From: Apodemus sylvaticus
Lineage: Eukaryota > Chordata > Mammalia > Rodentia > Muridae
Reading direction: 5' to 3'
Length of the DNA stretch: 64,000 nt
Assembly: GCF_947179515.1 (NCBI RefSeq)
Contig: NC_067473.1
Location: 77,302,936-77,366,935 of the forward strand
Shown here: positions 22,818 through 34,087 of the stretch, in pieces
Layout of the letters: the number at the start of each line of letters is the position of its first letter
Numbering within the stretch: position 1 is the stretch's first letter
Notes under the pieces: generated by a model
The model's input: only the letters and a program-made list of their open reading frames with translations
The model's database searches: none
Told to the model about the DNA's origin: nothing
Position numbers and translations under genes: made by a program

Positions 22818-23305
22818 CTGGGAATCATGGATCTCATTTAATGTCTTCAGAAGCCAGGATTTTGTGCTCTGAAGGCAGAGGTGAAGAAGGACCCAGGCTG
22901 TTGGCATCTCCAGTTCTCAGTTGGGGCCGAGAAGGGACTCTGTTAGGCTCCCTCCTGAGCCTCCAGTTGGCCTTTCTTTCTCAGCTGGAGGAGTCCTGAA
23001 GGCATGCTCTCTCCAAGGTGGTAAGATTCATTCTAGGCCAGAAGCTTTCAACTTGGACACTCATACTCACAGTTTAGGCCAGATGGCCTCCTATGTTGTG
23101 GAGGCTGGCCTGTGCATGCCAGGAGATTTACTTGCGTCTCAAGCTTCTACCTATTAACATCAGTTGTGAGTACAAGAGATATCTTCAGACATTGTCTTGC
23201 CCACTGTGGGGAAAGGGTCACTTCCTGTTGAGAACCATCAGTCCTGGCCTCTGTGAGGCAGGCTCCTCTGGTGGAAAGGTAGAATGCTTTGCTAAAAGTG
23301 ACCTT

Positions 23306-23470
23306 TCAGCATGCTTGTAATCCCAGCACTCTGGGAGGCAGAGGCAGGCAGATTTCTGAGTTCAAGGCTGTCCTGGTCTACAGAGTGAGTTCCAGGACAG
23401 CCAGGGCTATACAGAGAAACCCTGTCTCAAAAAAACCAAATCCAAAAACAAAAAACAAAAACAAAAAAGG
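23306..23470 (+). mobile_element. B1 SINE
   Basis: B1 from tgtaatcccagcactctggg to gagaaaccctgtctcaaaaa with an AAAAC tail; the 5' end is slightly truncated. Confidence 0.93.
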
Positions 23471-23639
23471 GTCCTTTTAGAGCCTTAAAAACTTTCCCAG
23501 GGGTGTCTTAATCATCTATTGCAATGCCTTCCTGAAGGCTTTGGATAAGTATATAGCTTCCTGGGCACATGATCTAAACCTTAGCATTTGTTCTGAATCT
23601 AGGATAAAAGTGTTTGTGAGTTTGTGCATGGTAATTTTA

Positions 23640-23773
23640 AAAAAAATTTTTTTTTGTTTATTTTATGTATGTCCCCTACAGATGGTTGTGAGCCACCATG
23701 TGGTTGCTGGGAATTGAACTTGGGACCTCTGGAAGCACAGTCAGTGCTCTTAACACTCAGCGGTCTCTCCAAT
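23640..23773 (-). mobile_element. B2 SINE with internal deletion
   Basis: Reverse B2: T-rich start, cagatggttgtgagccacca, end tctctcca. The central section is missing. Confidence 0.85.
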
Positions 23774-24059
23774 TCTGTTTTTCTATAACTCTGAGTATAA
23801 CATGCTTAATGGTGATATTGAATGGTCAGGTCATTGTATGAGTAAGTGGTGTGCCTATTGCACATCCTTGGGTATGGGGCTGTCAGCGCATGCAGATTTC
23901 GTAGCTCTGCAAACATCTCTTTTCTCCAGTCTGAGAACTATTAGACTTGACTCTGGGTACACACCTCTCATGTGGGCTTTCTGAAGTATCTTGTGATCAG
24001 GAAAGAGTGAGTTTGTCATAACTTCCTAAATATTTAACCCTACTATAATGATGACTTTT

Positions 24060-24190
24060 TTTGACACAGGGCTTGTGTAGTCCTGATTGTCTTAGAACTC
24101 ACTCTCTAGATCAAATCTTCAAAGAGATCTTCCTCTCTGCCTCTGTCTCCTGAATGTTGGAATTAAAGAAGCACACCACCACCAACCAGC
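24060..24190 (-). mobile_element. diverged B1 SINE
   Basis: Reverse B1: gacacagggcttgtgtagtcc through gaatgttggaattaaag. Confidence 0.7.
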
Positions 24191-24211
24191 TGAAAATATA
24201 TTTTCTTTTTT

Positions 24212-24365
24212 TTATTTTTCAGACAGAGTTTCTCTGTGTAGGCCCAGCTGTTCTGGACAGCCTGTCTCTTCATTCTGTAGACCAGGCTGGTTCCAAACTC
24301 ATAGATCTGCCTGCCTCTGCCTCCCGAGTACTGGGATCAAAGGCGGCTGCTACCATCACCCAGCA
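24212..24365 (-). mobile_element. B1 SINE
   Basis: Reverse B1: gacagagtttctctgtgta, gtagaccaggctggttc, cctcccgagtactgggatc. Confidence 0.88.
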
Positions 24366-24384
24366 AAAATAATTTATAGAATAA

Positions 24385-24530
24385 GAGCTTATGAGCACTT
24401 GCCTTCCCAGTGGAGTGGGACTCAGTTCCTGGCTCCCACATCAGGAGCTCACAAATACCTATAGTTTCATTTCCAAGAGATTTGATGTCTCTGGCCTCTG
24501 ATACCTATACATATAATTACAAATAATTTT
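24385..24530 (+). mobile_element. B3-like SINE fragment
   Basis: Diverged B3 body (gagcacttgccttcccagtg, tctctggcctctgatacc). Confidence 0.45.
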
Positions 24531-24571
24531 TAAAGTCTTTGAAGAAAATAAAAATTTTACTATTGCCATCT

Positions 24572-24757
24572 CTTTTGGTTTTGTTTGTTTGTTTGTTTGC
24601 TTGCTTGCTTGTTTTGTTTTTGAGAGAGGGTTTCACTATGTGGCTAGCCTAGAACTCACTATGTAGCTCAGGCTGGCCACTTAATTCTCATCGGTCCACC
24701 TGCCTTTGCATCCTGAATGCTGGGATTAAAGGCATGTGCTGCCATGACAGGCTGCTA
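24572..24757 (-). mobile_element. B1 SINE with (TTTG/CTTG)n tail
   Basis: Reverse B1 with the tail as TTTG and CTTG tetramers, then gagagagggtttcactatgt and gaatgctgggattaaaggca. Confidence 0.85.
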
Positions 24758-24934
24758 TAGCCATCCCAACCAGATGTTTTTCTCTTTCTTCTTGGTCTTT
24801 CTTTTTGAGTTCTCCTTTCAGAGTGTATCTTCAGAAAGCCCAGTGGGATTGAGAACAGTTGATTAATTCACAAAGCCAGTTCTATTAGGCTTGAATAATA
24901 GTAAGAACACAGTGAAACATGAAAGTTAAGTTGT

Positions 24935-25003
24935 AATATATATATATGTAATTATGTGTATATGTGTATATGTAATATATGCATATATGTATATATATGT
25001 AAT
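24935..25003. repeat. (TA)n/(TG)n low-complexity repeat
   Basis: TATATATGTATATG-type alternation over about 70 bp. Confidence 0.85.
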
Positions 25004-25117
25004 TTTTAGAATTATAGGCATTTTGCACTAGCAAGGTACATTTTAGGATCAGGATATTGAGGTGCTGTCCGTTTGTATTTGACAAAAGTCACGGAGTACT
25101 TATAGCTAATCACATTA

Positions 25118-25320
25118 TGAATGAATGAATGAATGAATGAATTAGCTCATCGAATCTGCCTAACAACTTCAGGAGGTGATTGACAGTCACCTTCACCTTT
25201 TCCATGGGGAAAGGAAACCCAGGCTCAGACAGGTAAAGTAGCTTCCCCCCAAGTCATTCAGCAACTAGGCAGTGACTGGAGGACTGTTTCTTGCCATCAG
25301 ACCCAAAGCTAATCCTCTGC
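25118..25320 (+). mobile_element. (GAAT)n microsatellite and adjoining MIR fragment
   Basis: Six GAAT units (25118-25141), then a MIR-like body: ccatggggaaaggaaaccca, then ggctcagacaggtaaagtag and agtcattcagcaactaggca. Confidence 0.65.
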
Positions 25321-25439
25321 ATCTCTCTTCCTGTGCTGAGGACTGAGCCACAGCCGTGTTCACACTATCCATGTGATCCAACACCCTGTCCCACCTACTA
25401 ATTTCTTCTCTCCTTTGTTAGTTTCCTGGGTAGAGAAAA

Positions 25440-25612
25440 TGGCTAAGATGACAGCTACAGATGTCCCCGTGGCTAAGAGCACGTTCTGGTCTTACAGAGG
25501 GCCAGAGTTCCACCACTTGTGGTGGCTCACAACTTCCTTGAAGCCAACTTCTGGAACTGACTCCTTTGCCTGGACTCCTGTCAGTCCTCTCCACATCCCT
25601 CACTTGTTTTAT
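25440..25612 (+). mobile_element. diverged B3/B4-like SINE
   Basis: gctaagatgacagctacaga, then ggctaagagcacgttctgg, then gtggctcacaacttccttg, follow the order of a B2/B3 body. Confidence 0.5.
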
Positions 25613-25621
25613 TTGTAATTT

Positions 25622-25796
25622 TTGTTTGTTTGTTTTTTTGGATTTGTTTTTTTCGAGACAGGGTTTCTCTGTGTAGCCCTGGCTGTCCTGGAACTCACTC
25701 TGTAGACCAGGCTGGCCTCGAACTCAGAAATCTGCCTGCCTCTGCCTCCCAAGTGCTGGGGATTAAAGGCGTGCGCCACCCCCCCCACCCAGCTTT
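25622..25796 (-). mobile_element. B1 SINE
   Basis: Near-consensus reverse B1 with T/TTTG tail: cgagacagggtttctctgtg to gggattaaaggcgtgcgcca. Confidence 0.95.
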
Positions 25797-26769
25797 TATT
25801 CGTCATTTTAAGAAATGAAATAATAAGGTATGTTTTAAAAGGAGGACAAGTGCTAAGGAGATGCGCACCTCTGCTAATATGGAGCCCTGGAAGTGTCACT
25901 CTGCGCTGACTTCAGGGCCAGATTTCTCACCAACAGTCTATTAATAGAAGCTTTCCTGATAATTGTAGGTTATGGGAAAGGTAATGCATATGCTGGGTAT
26001 TTACTACCCTAGGAACATGGGGGACGTAATGAAGGAGGGAAGGTTGTAATCGTAGAAAAACATCCATTCTGGTAACAGAACTCAGTGGCAGCCAGGGTAA
26101 GTTCCTCACAGGTTTCCGGCCCCGCTGGTGGCCCCTCCGCCAGGCCCCATACAGGCAGGAACCCCCAGAAGAGGAAAGGGGCCTGTTACAGGAATCGTCA
26201 ACCTGTCACCACCGCTAGGGTGAATATGGCCTCCAAGTTGGACTGGCATGGGGGAGGCTTGCTTTATAGCACTACCAGCTGCAGGGGTGGGGGCAGGAGG
26301 AGGTTAGCGGTGTGGAGAGAAGTTGAAGCTGGAGCTAGGCCTGCCTTCTCCATCTGCAGCCAGAGGCCTCTGAGAAACCGCCCTTTCTGGAGGTACTGGC
26401 ACTAGTTAGCGCCGGATATGAACACAGAGGCCTTTTCCCCTCAGGGTCTCCTCACCGTTTGCCCTTGCACATGTGGATTTGTGTGTGAGAGAGAAAGGTG
26501 GCGGTACTGGACATACAACCCTGTGAAGGGAAAGCTGGGATGGAGGATGGGACAGTGTGGGAAGAGCGGTGAGGCAGGGGTGTGCTGAAGGTGGCCAGAG
26601 AAGACTGGGGTGCTCGTGGTGGGCCTCCATGGCGTCTCTGAGTTTGGCAGGCCGAAAGGGTATGAAAGTTTGGAGACCAGTAGCATTTGAAAACAAAAGG
26701 AGGGTAAAGGAAGTCTCCTTTCTCTCATTCATCTTATTTGCTGCATGCAGTTGGCTTTCTGTTCATTTC
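25797..26769. other. single-copy intergenic DNA
   Basis: No repeat recognised. Sequence is locally GC-rich at 26,085-26,420. No coding gene recognised. Confidence 0.4.
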
Positions 26770-26985
26770 TTAAGGTTTTTATTATTTTTATTTATATGCA
26801 TGTGTCCATTTGTATATATGTCGTAAGTATGCAGGTGCCCAGGGGCCAGAAGAGGCCACGGGATCCCTCTGAGCTGGAGTTGCAAGCGGTCATGTGTACT
26901 CTGACATGGATGGGAGTCAGAGACCAAACCTGGGTCCTATGGAAGAGCAACAGGCCTCTCAGAGCTGAGCTATCCCTCAGCCCCT
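26770..26985 (-). mobile_element. B3-type SINE
   Basis: Reverse B3: ttttattatttttatttata at the left, gagctgagctatccctcagc at the right. Confidence 0.65.
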
Positions 26986-27014
26986 GGGGGAAGGGGTTTG
27001 TTTTGTTTTTTCTT

Positions 27015-27140
27015 GATGCTGTATTTTGTAGGCATCATCTCATAGGGCACCATCCCCCACAACTTCTCCAAGTTGTGTATTGGTGTTACACCCATTTCAC
27101 AGATGAGGAAGTTGAGTCCACGGTCAGTGACTAATGCAAA
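27015..27140 (+). mobile_element. MIR SINE fragment
   Basis: cccatttcacagatgaggaa followed by gttgagtccacggtcagtga is the MIR core. Confidence 0.7.
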
Positions 27141-28194
27141 GTCTCCCCACTGGGTGTCAGAGAGCTTCTTTTTGGGACTGCAGAGGGAAGCCTGAGGCAG
27201 GGCACGATGAAGACGAGACCCACGAAGCTTCTGTTGGTGATTTTGCTTGCTTTCAAGGTTGGCACGAGGAAAAGCGCTACTGTTCTGTGTTTCAGCTTCT
27301 CTGCCCTCATCGGTCTGACCTTGGGAAGATGTGCAATGGTCATGCAGAGTTCCATCTTCTGTTCTCTTTTCCCAGGCGCGTGTGAGGGCGTTGTCGCTTG
27401 GGGTAGGAATTCCACCGTGCTGTGGAGGGTAATGTGCCAGGTGGAAGGGCTGGGAAAGAGAGCCCAAGAAGTGGAAGTTCTGCCAGGCCCTGGTTGTAGA
27501 CCTGCAGAAATCCTGAGGCCTGAACCACTCCTGCAGAAAGCCTCCTCCCAGCCCCCAGCCTCCAGCCTGGCACTGTAACACAGAAGGGCTAGACTTGGGG
27601 CATGGCCTTAGCAGAGTGGGCATCATGACCCATATCCTCTTCCTGGTCTTTGCAGCCCGCTCACCCCCACCCTCGGGTTCCTGGTCCATAACTCCATCAG
27701 CGGCCAGAACCCTTGGCAGGAGTGGCTTCGAACCTGTAAAGAAAACTTGGTAACACAACATAGATTTATGCTCCGAGTGCCAGCTTGCTTTGTCATGAGA
27801 GATGCTGTAATAGATGCTCTATATTCTAAATATTTATTATATTTTATGTCTTTTGGATACATTTTAATGAAGCAATCTATGCAAAACTAAGCGTTAGGTT
27901 ATAAGAAAATATTACAAAGTGAAGACATGGGTACGCAGCAATGCCAGAGAAACAGGACAAAACTAGCCCTGTGTCACCTTGAGGAGAGTCACCATTCTGC
28001 TGCTTAACAGGCAGCAAACACTTGCTTTCACTGGACAAGTACAAAGCCCAGGTGCAGCCTGTCAGTGCTATCAGTGAGGGCCCTGTGACTGTGGGATCTG
28101 TTTTTGAAGTGGCATGGGATTTTTGTTTCTCTTCAGTCTTGTCTGAAGACTCAGTATCTCAAGTCTACACCTTTTTTCTTTTTTTCTTTACGTT
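27141..28194. other. single-copy intergenic DNA
   Basis: No repeat recognised. A 263-codon minus-strand ORF (26970-27761) covers most of it; its last 50 or so codons run into the MIR and reach the B3 border. 27,750-27,860 is AT-rich. Confidence 0.4.
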
Positions 28195-28367
28195 TTTTTT
28201 TTTTAATTTTGTTTTATTTTGGTTTTTCGAGACAGAGTTTCTCTGTGTAGCCCTGGCTGTCCTGGAACTCACTCTGTAGACCAGGCTGGCCTCAAATTCA
28301 GAAATCTGCCTGCCTCTGCCTCCCAAGTGCTGGGATTAAAGACATGCACCACCACTGCCCAGCTTCA
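28195..28367 (-). mobile_element. B1 SINE
   Basis: Reverse B1: cgagacagagtttctctgtg, gtagaccaggctggcctca, aagtgctgggattaaagac. Confidence 0.94.
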
Positions 28368-28847
28368 AGTCCACACTTTTACAAAATGTTGAGGTCACCT
28401 CTTATGATCCCTCTGGGCCTCCTCAGTGGAGTGAGGTGCGGCCTTCACTTCTAGGTCCTGTCCTGTGTCTCCTAGGAGTGGATTTGTATTTTTTCAGAAG
28501 TCAGACAATTGGCAATGTTTTGTAACACATCTCCGACAAGCTCAGTGCAGTAACTTGTGGCCTGAGGTTCACTGTGAAACCTTAAGTTACTAGCACACTG
28601 GAGGCGGAGTTCCGGGTAGAGTTCTTGCCTAGTATACTGTTTGCATATGCATATGCATGAGATCTGATCTACTACTCAGCAAAACAAAGGGGTTCTCTTG
28701 TTACTCAAACAACCCCAGAGTCTTGCTTGAGAGACAGTGTGCTGCTTGTCTCCGTGGAGTCTTCCTACAGAGAGGTCAGGTCAGCTGTAACAGTGCCGTC
28801 TCCCTGTTATCATATATTTCTATATTTCAACATAAAATTCACAATAA

Positions 28848-28968
28848 GCTGAGTGCTCTGGGGCTCAGTTCTGTAATTCTACTACTTGGGAGGCCATGGC
28901 AGGAGGATTGCCATAAATTCAAGGTCTGCCTATGCTACAAAATAGGATCCAGTCTCAGAAAGCCAAGT
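28848..28968 (+). mobile_element. diverged B1 SINE
   Basis: tactacttgggaggccatgg, then aggaggattgccataaattc, an old B1. Confidence 0.6.
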
Positions 28969-28971
28969 ACC

Positions 28972-29115
28972 AAGGCTGGTGAGATGACTCAGTGGGTAAG
29001 GGTACTTGCTGCTAAGCCTGGAACCTGATTTTGATCTCCAGAGTGGATATGGTAGAAGGAGAGAACTGGCTCTCCTTTGATGTGAAGTTATTTGTACTGT
29101 GGCACATATACATAT
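28972..29115 (+). mobile_element. B3-type SINE
   Basis: aggctggtgagatgactcag, then gtacttgctgctaagcctg, then gatctccagagtggatatgg, as in B3. Confidence 0.75.
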
Positions 29116-29132
29116 ATCTGTAACACACAGAG

Positions 29133-29265
29133 GCACACACACACACAGTCACATACACAGTCACACACACAGGCACACACACATAGACACACACACACAC
29201 ACATACACACAGTCACACACACAGGCACACACACAGGCACACACACATAGACACACACACACACC
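29133..29265. repeat. (CA)n microsatellite with AGGCA, AGTCA and ATAGA interruptions
   Basis: About 130 bp of CA repeats with regular interruptions that recur as a larger unit, grown from the B3 tail. Confidence 0.93.
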
Positions 29266-29420
29266 CCTATAAAATAAATAAATGTAAAACAAACAAGTCC
29301 CCAAACCAAACCTCTCACCTAACCATGTAAACAAACAACAATAGTATAGACCCCCAGGATTTATTTTTGCCTATGTACATCCTGGTCTAAAGGGGTACCA
29401 CATATTCTCCAAAGCAATCT

Positions 29421-29532
29421 CCCTCTTCTCTCTCCTCTCCTCCTCTCCCCTCCCTCTCCACCCCTTCCCTCTCCTCTCCTCCCCTCCCTTCCCCCCTCCT
29501 CTCCCCCCTCTTCTTCCCTCCTCACCCCTCCT

Positions 29533-29588
<56 letters not shown>

Positions 29589-29593
29589 CTCCT
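29421..29593. repeat. polypyrimidine tract ending in (TC)n
   Basis: Almost pure C/T on the plus strand for about 170 bp, ending in a 45-bp TC run. Confidence 0.93.
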
Positions 29594-29596
29594 CTG

Positions 29597-29722
29597 ATTT
29601 CTCTGTTGTAATACTTACTAGCTTCCTAGAACTTACTTTGTAGACCTTGCACTCAGAGATTCCTCTGCCTCTGTCTCCTTGGTGCTGGGATTAAAGGTGC
29701 GCACTACCACCACCCCTTGGCC
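29597..29722 (-). mobile_element. B1 SINE, diverged
   Basis: Reverse B1: gcctctgtctccttggtgct, gggattaaaggtgcgcacta. Confidence 0.7.
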
Positions 29723-30248
29723 TACATGAAAATCAGAACCCCAGTGCTGCAGATATGAGCCTTTCAGGCCCCCAGCTCTTTCCTGGGGGTATAAGATGTT
29801 CTCAGAACAGAGCAGCTTACCTCCCCTGTGGGACAGGCTCAGTGAGTGAGTACGGGAACAAGGTTGGCTGCTCTCATCACATCCTGTTCCGGTTCCAGCA
29901 CTTTCCATCCCGGCGGCAGCTTGCTCCACAGCGCGGGCTCAGAGCACCCGCCTTCTCCCCTCTGCTCACTGCCATTATTCTGAACGGTTTCCTGGGTTTT
30001 GTTTTCTATGATGACAGAAAGGAATAGAACACAGGACCTTCACTTTGTTGAAGAATGAGGGATTCTAGTTTGGGTTCTAGAGTCAAGACGTACAAGTTGA
30101 GTTCCCTACTTGCTTTGTAACAGTGGCCACATCGGTTTATATTTGTAAACTTTAGTTTACTCTGGTTGAAAAATGCAGAGTACTGCCACCTAATTAACCC
30201 ACGAGGCTCTTGTGAAGTCTGAGTTTTATAATTTAAATAACACACTTA
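29723..30248. other. single-copy intergenic DNA
   Basis: Nothing recognised. Confidence 0.4.
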
Positions 30249-30440
30249 GGGGCTGGAGAGATGGCTCAGAGGTTAAGAGCACTGACTGCTCTTCCAGAGG
30301 ACCTGAGTTCAATTCCCAGCAACCGTGTGATGGCTCACAGCCATCTGTAATGGGATCCGATGCCCTCTTCTGGTGTGTCTGAAGAGAGTGACTTTTTATG
30401 TATTCACATTCATAAAAATTAAATAAATCTTGAAAAAAAT
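30249..30440 (+). mobile_element. B2 SINE
   Basis: Full-length B2: ggggctggagagatggctca through gatgccctcttctggtgtgt to aaataaatcttgaaaa. Confidence 0.96.
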
Positions 30441-30526
30441 GACACACTTAATTCAGGGCCTCAGGTATCTAGATACAGCAATAACTAAGTAAACATTATT
30501 TTTATTTAGCTAATTTATTCTTTTCA

Positions 30527-30650
30527 TTGGTTTTTGATCTAGAGTCTCACTATGTAGCCTGAAACTCATTATTTAGATCAGGTTAGCCTCCAACTTAGAG
30601 CTCCGCCTGCTTGTGCACTGGGATCAAGGCGTGCGTCCCCAGGCCGGCTT
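30527..30650 (-). mobile_element. diverged B1 SINE
   Basis: Reverse B1: agagtctcactatgtagcct, gcctgcttgtgcactgggat. Confidence 0.65.
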
Positions 30651-30734
30651 TCTTTCACTCGTTACGCTCATATTGCTCAGTCGGCCCTTCACCTCTTTGT
30701 GTAGCTGAGGATGATGTGGAATCCTGTACATTTT

Positions 30735-30892
30735 CATTATTTATTTGTTGGAGGGAGGAATGTGCACAGTCTGGCATCAGTGTGGAGGTCAGAGGACAGC
30801 TTGTGGGAGTTAGTTCTCTCCTTCCTCTATGAACATACCAGAGATCAAACTCTCAGAGCATTAGGCTTGGCAGTGGCATATCTACTGGAATA
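30735..30892 (-). mobile_element. B3-type SINE fragment
   Basis: tgtggaggtcagaggacagc, then gagatcaaactctcagagc, in B3 reverse order. Confidence 0.55.
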
Positions 30893-31078
30893 GCCATCCT
30901 GCTTGTTCATGACCTTTGAACTTCTGATCCTCCTGCCTCCACCTCTTGAGTGCTGGTATTTACAGTTGTGTGTCACCACAATGGGTGACACACAGTGCTT
31001 ATTCAGTGCTTGGGATCCAACCCAGGGTTTCCAGAATGCTACACCACCCTCTATCAACTGAGCTACATCCCAGCCCAA
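30893..31078 (-). mobile_element. B1 fragment followed by ID/B4-like SINE
   Basis: 30893-30983 has gatcctcctgcctccacctc, gagtgctggtatttacag (reverse B1). 30985-31078 ends caactgagctacatcccagc, the reverse of an ID-type head. The arrangement suggests B4-type composites. Confidence 0.55.
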
Positions 31079-31507
31079 ACATCGAGAACTAATTATGCAT
31101 TCTCAATATTTTATATGTTGTGATTTTTATAAACACGGCAAGAAAAATTGTCCCAATTTCATGGGTGATAAAGTAACAAACATATCACATGTGGGTAATC
31201 CTCAAAAAAATATTATACTAGGAGATAGAAGCCAGAACAAGAGAGCAACTATTGTATTTTAACCACTTAAAATGTCCAGAGAAGGTGATATATAGGTAAA
31301 AGAACAGAGACTAGTGGTTGCTTTAAGCTGGAAATGGGAAGGAAGATTCATTATAGAGAATCATGAAGGATCTCTGGGAGAGTGAAAATATTTTTAAATG
31401 GATTTATTTTTATGGCTGTGCCACCATAAGACCAAAAACCAAAACAAAACAAACATGGACCTTCACACGTAAAATGAGTAAATTTTATGCTATAAAAAAA
31501 TATATGT
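31079..31507. other. AT-rich intergenic DNA
   Basis: Nothing recognised. Confidence 0.35.
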
Positions 31508-31728
31508 ATCAGGTTCTAGAGAGATGTCCCAGCAGTTCAGAGCACTAGCCACTCTTGTAGAGGACCTGGGTTCAATTTTCAGCGCCCACATAGAGGCTCA
31601 CAACAGTTTATAACTCTAGTCTCAGGAAATCCAACACTCTGTTCTGGCCTCTACGGGCATACCCTTTATTCTGCAGACATACACCCAGGCAAAAATGTTC
31701 ATACACATAAAATAAACAAATACTAATA
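31508..31728 (+). mobile_element. B3/B2-type SINE
   Basis: ttctagagagatgtcccagc, ggacctgggttcaattttca, tgttctggcctctacgggc. Confidence 0.75.
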
Positions 31729-31803
31729 AAAATTTACATCAACAAAATCAGTCCTTTCCTTCTGAAAATTCAAGAGGAGAACAGAGCCCAGGTTTCCCTT
31801 GGC

Positions 31804-31821
31804 ATCCATTAGATGGTGCTG
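31804..31821 (+). promoter_or_regulatory. candidate CTCF site
   Basis: ccattagatggtgctg fits the CTCF core variant CCA-N-TAGATGG-C/T. It lies outside recognised SINEs. Confidence 0.35.
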
Positions 31822-32156
31822 AGCTTTCTTCCCACCGTGGGCTGTGGGTGAGCTGTCTGCAGAATCATGTGGAGGAGAGAAAGAAAGACAGGATTTTAGG
31901 AGGAGAACTGAGAGGGATAAACTTTTTCAGAGGCATGAAAGAGGAAGGAACAATTGTGTCTCATTTATACTAAGCCCTTAGCAGGAGCCTCACACTTCTC
32001 TGAAGCACATCTGTACTTTTACACTGATTGGGTGTGGGGGCATGTGGTGAAACAAGCAAGCAAGCAAACAAACAAACAAGCAAACTTAAGTTATGTGAGT
32101 TTGAGCCCACACTATTCAGAGGTATACTAAGATAATGTGCTTAAAAAAAAAATCTT
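31822..32156. other. intergenic DNA with (CAAG/CAAA)n run
   Basis: CAAG/CAAA tetramers at 32,053-32,083; otherwise nothing recognised. Confidence 0.4.
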
Positions 32157-32346
32157 AGCCGGGCAGTGGTGGTGCACGCCTCTAATCCCAGCACTCTGGG
32201 AGGCAGAGGCAGGCAGATTTCTGAATTCGAGGCCAGCCTGGTCTACAGAGTGAGCTCCAGGACAGCCAGGGCTACACAGAGAAACCCTGTCTCAAAAAAA
32301 AAAAAAAAAAAAATCCAAAAAACCAAAAAAACAAAACAAAACAAAA
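32157..32346 (+). mobile_element. B1 SINE
   Basis: Complete young B1: gccgggcagtggtggtgcac to gagaaaccctgtctcaaaaa with poly(A). Confidence 0.97.
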
Positions 32347-32366
32347 AACAAAACCTTAAGGTATTC

Positions 32367-32565
32367 TTTTTTAATTTTATGTGTATGAATGTTTTGCCTG
32401 AATATGTGCACCATGTGCATCTCACAGCAATTAGAAGAGGACGTCAGATCTCCTGGAGCTGGAATTAAAGATGATTGTAAGACCCCATGTGAGTCCTGGA
32501 AATTGAAATCTGGTCCTCTGCAAGAGCAACAAGTAACCTAGCCACAGAGCCATCTTACTAGCCCT
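32367..32565 (-). mobile_element. B3-type SINE
   Basis: Reverse B3: attttatgtgtatgaatgtt to gccatcttactagccct. Confidence 0.75.
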
Positions 32566-32575
32566 AGAAAACATG

Positions 32576-32576
<1 letters not shown>

Positions 32577-32618
<42 letters not shown>
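32577..32618. repeat. (TG)n microsatellite
   Basis: TG run of about 40 bp. Confidence 0.95.
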
Positions 32619-32621
<3 letters not shown>

Positions 32622-32764
32622 CAGAAACACATCAGGGATCAGGCATGGTGGTGTCTTAAAAACCAAAATCCACCCAAACAGAACAAACAAAATCCTCTGC
32701 TTGGTGAGGGGTGGATTCGTCCTGTTTATTGCCACCAAGAACCATTTTTATATGTGAATATATG

Positions 32765-32905
32765 ATTTTGTTTGAGACTGGGTATCATACGCAGTTCTGG
32801 CTGGCCTGGAATTTGCTAGGTCGGTCTGGCTTTAAATTCACAGAGCTCTACCTGGCTCTGCCTTGCAAGTGCTAGGATCAAAGGTGTGTGATACCACACC
32901 CAGTA
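32765..32905 (-). mobile_element. B1 SINE, diverged
   Basis: gcctggaatttgctaggtcg, aagtgctaggatcaaaggtg. Confidence 0.75.
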
Positions 32906-32909
32906 AACT

Positions 32910-33050
32910 TTGTTACACTTCTATTTATGTGTGTATGTGCGGGTCACATTTGTGAAGAGAATGACTCTCAGGAATGGTTTCTCTCCTATCACCATGTGGG
33001 TCCGTTTTGGCAGCAAGGGCCTTATCCACTGATCCATCTTGATGGCTCCA
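32910..33050 (-). mobile_element. B3-type SINE fragment
   Basis: caccatgtgggtccgttttg, ccactgatccatcttgatgg. Confidence 0.6.
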
Positions 33051-33139
33051 ATATATGAATATTTTGAACATTCAGAGTCTTCTGTACATGTTTAAAACAT
33101 GCCTGTGCTCATTCATAGTTTAAACTAAACTCTTTTTTT

Positions 33140-33310
33140 TGGTGCTGTTGTTTTTGTTTTGCTATTTTGTTTTGAAGACAGAGTTTCACTAATTCTGGAT
33201 GTCCTGCAACTTACTGTGTATGTAGATCAGGCTATCCTTGAACTCACCCAGATCTACCTCTCTCTACCTCTCAAGTGCTAAGATTAAAGGCATGTTTTCC
33301 ATGCCTGGCC
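33140..33310 (-). mobile_element. B1 SINE
   Basis: gaagacagagtttcactaat, aagtgctaagattaaaggca. Confidence 0.82.
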
Positions 33311-33478
33311 TTTTTTTTTTTTCCAAGTTTTATTTTATTTATATGAGTACACTTTCTTCAGACACATCAGAAGAGGGCATCAGATTCCATTGCAGATGGC
33401 TGTGAGCCACCATGTGATCTCAGGTCCTCTGGAAGAACAGTCAGTGCTCTTAACCTCTGAGCCATCTCTCCAGCACCA
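33311..33478 (-). mobile_element. B2 SINE
   Basis: Reverse B2 directly abutting the B1: tttatttatatgagtacact to ctgagccatctctccagca. Confidence 0.93.
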
Positions 33479-33491
33479 CCACTCCCGCCCA

Positions 33492-33713
33492 TTTTAAGAT
33501 TTATTGCCTTTTTTTATGAGTACAGGTGAGCTCCTGCATGTAATGTATGTGTACCATGTACTTGCCTGGTGTCCTCAGAGGTCAGAAGAGTGTCAGACCT
33601 CCTGGAACGGTAGGTGGAATGGCTGTGCACCTCCTTGTGGTGCTGGGTATCAAATCTGGGTCCTTTGACAAGAAATGAGAACTCTTAACTGCTGAGCCAT
33701 CGCTCCAGCCCCC
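33492..33713 (-). mobile_element. B3-type SINE
   Basis: gtcctcagaggtcagaagag, aactgctgagccatcgctcc. Confidence 0.82.
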
Positions 33714-34087
33714 TGAGCTCAGGGTTTTCTAACAATACCAGAACTGATCCAAACAATCCCAGATCCATGGCCCATGCTTCACGTCCCAAACCCTTTCATA
33801 GTCTCATTTCCAGCATCCTTCCTTCCCACTTCCATTCATGTCCCTAAAAACCTTTCTCTTTCTAGTTAGTTCCTCCACAAGGCATGGAGTCCTTTGAGAC
33901 TGAATGGGAGGAAAAAAAAATCACATTTTAAAGATCTGCTCTTTGGATTTGCTGCACTGAGAGAGAATATTTGCAGGTAGGAGACAGGCAGTCCTAGAGT
34001 GAGGCTGGGCTGAGCTGTGGCTTAATACTCCGGTACTCCTCACCTAGCACGCATGGAATCCTGAGTTGGATCTAAGCCCTGAAAAAC

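Noticed and set aside
30249..30320. tRNA-like heads of B2 and ID-type elements
   Set aside because: SINE promoters derived from tRNA, not functional tRNA genes.
32166..32468. ORFs such as 32166-32468, 25609-25899, 46164-46694 and 23289-23480
   Set aside because: Translations of B1, B2 and B3 SINEs; the same peptide patterns recur at every copy.
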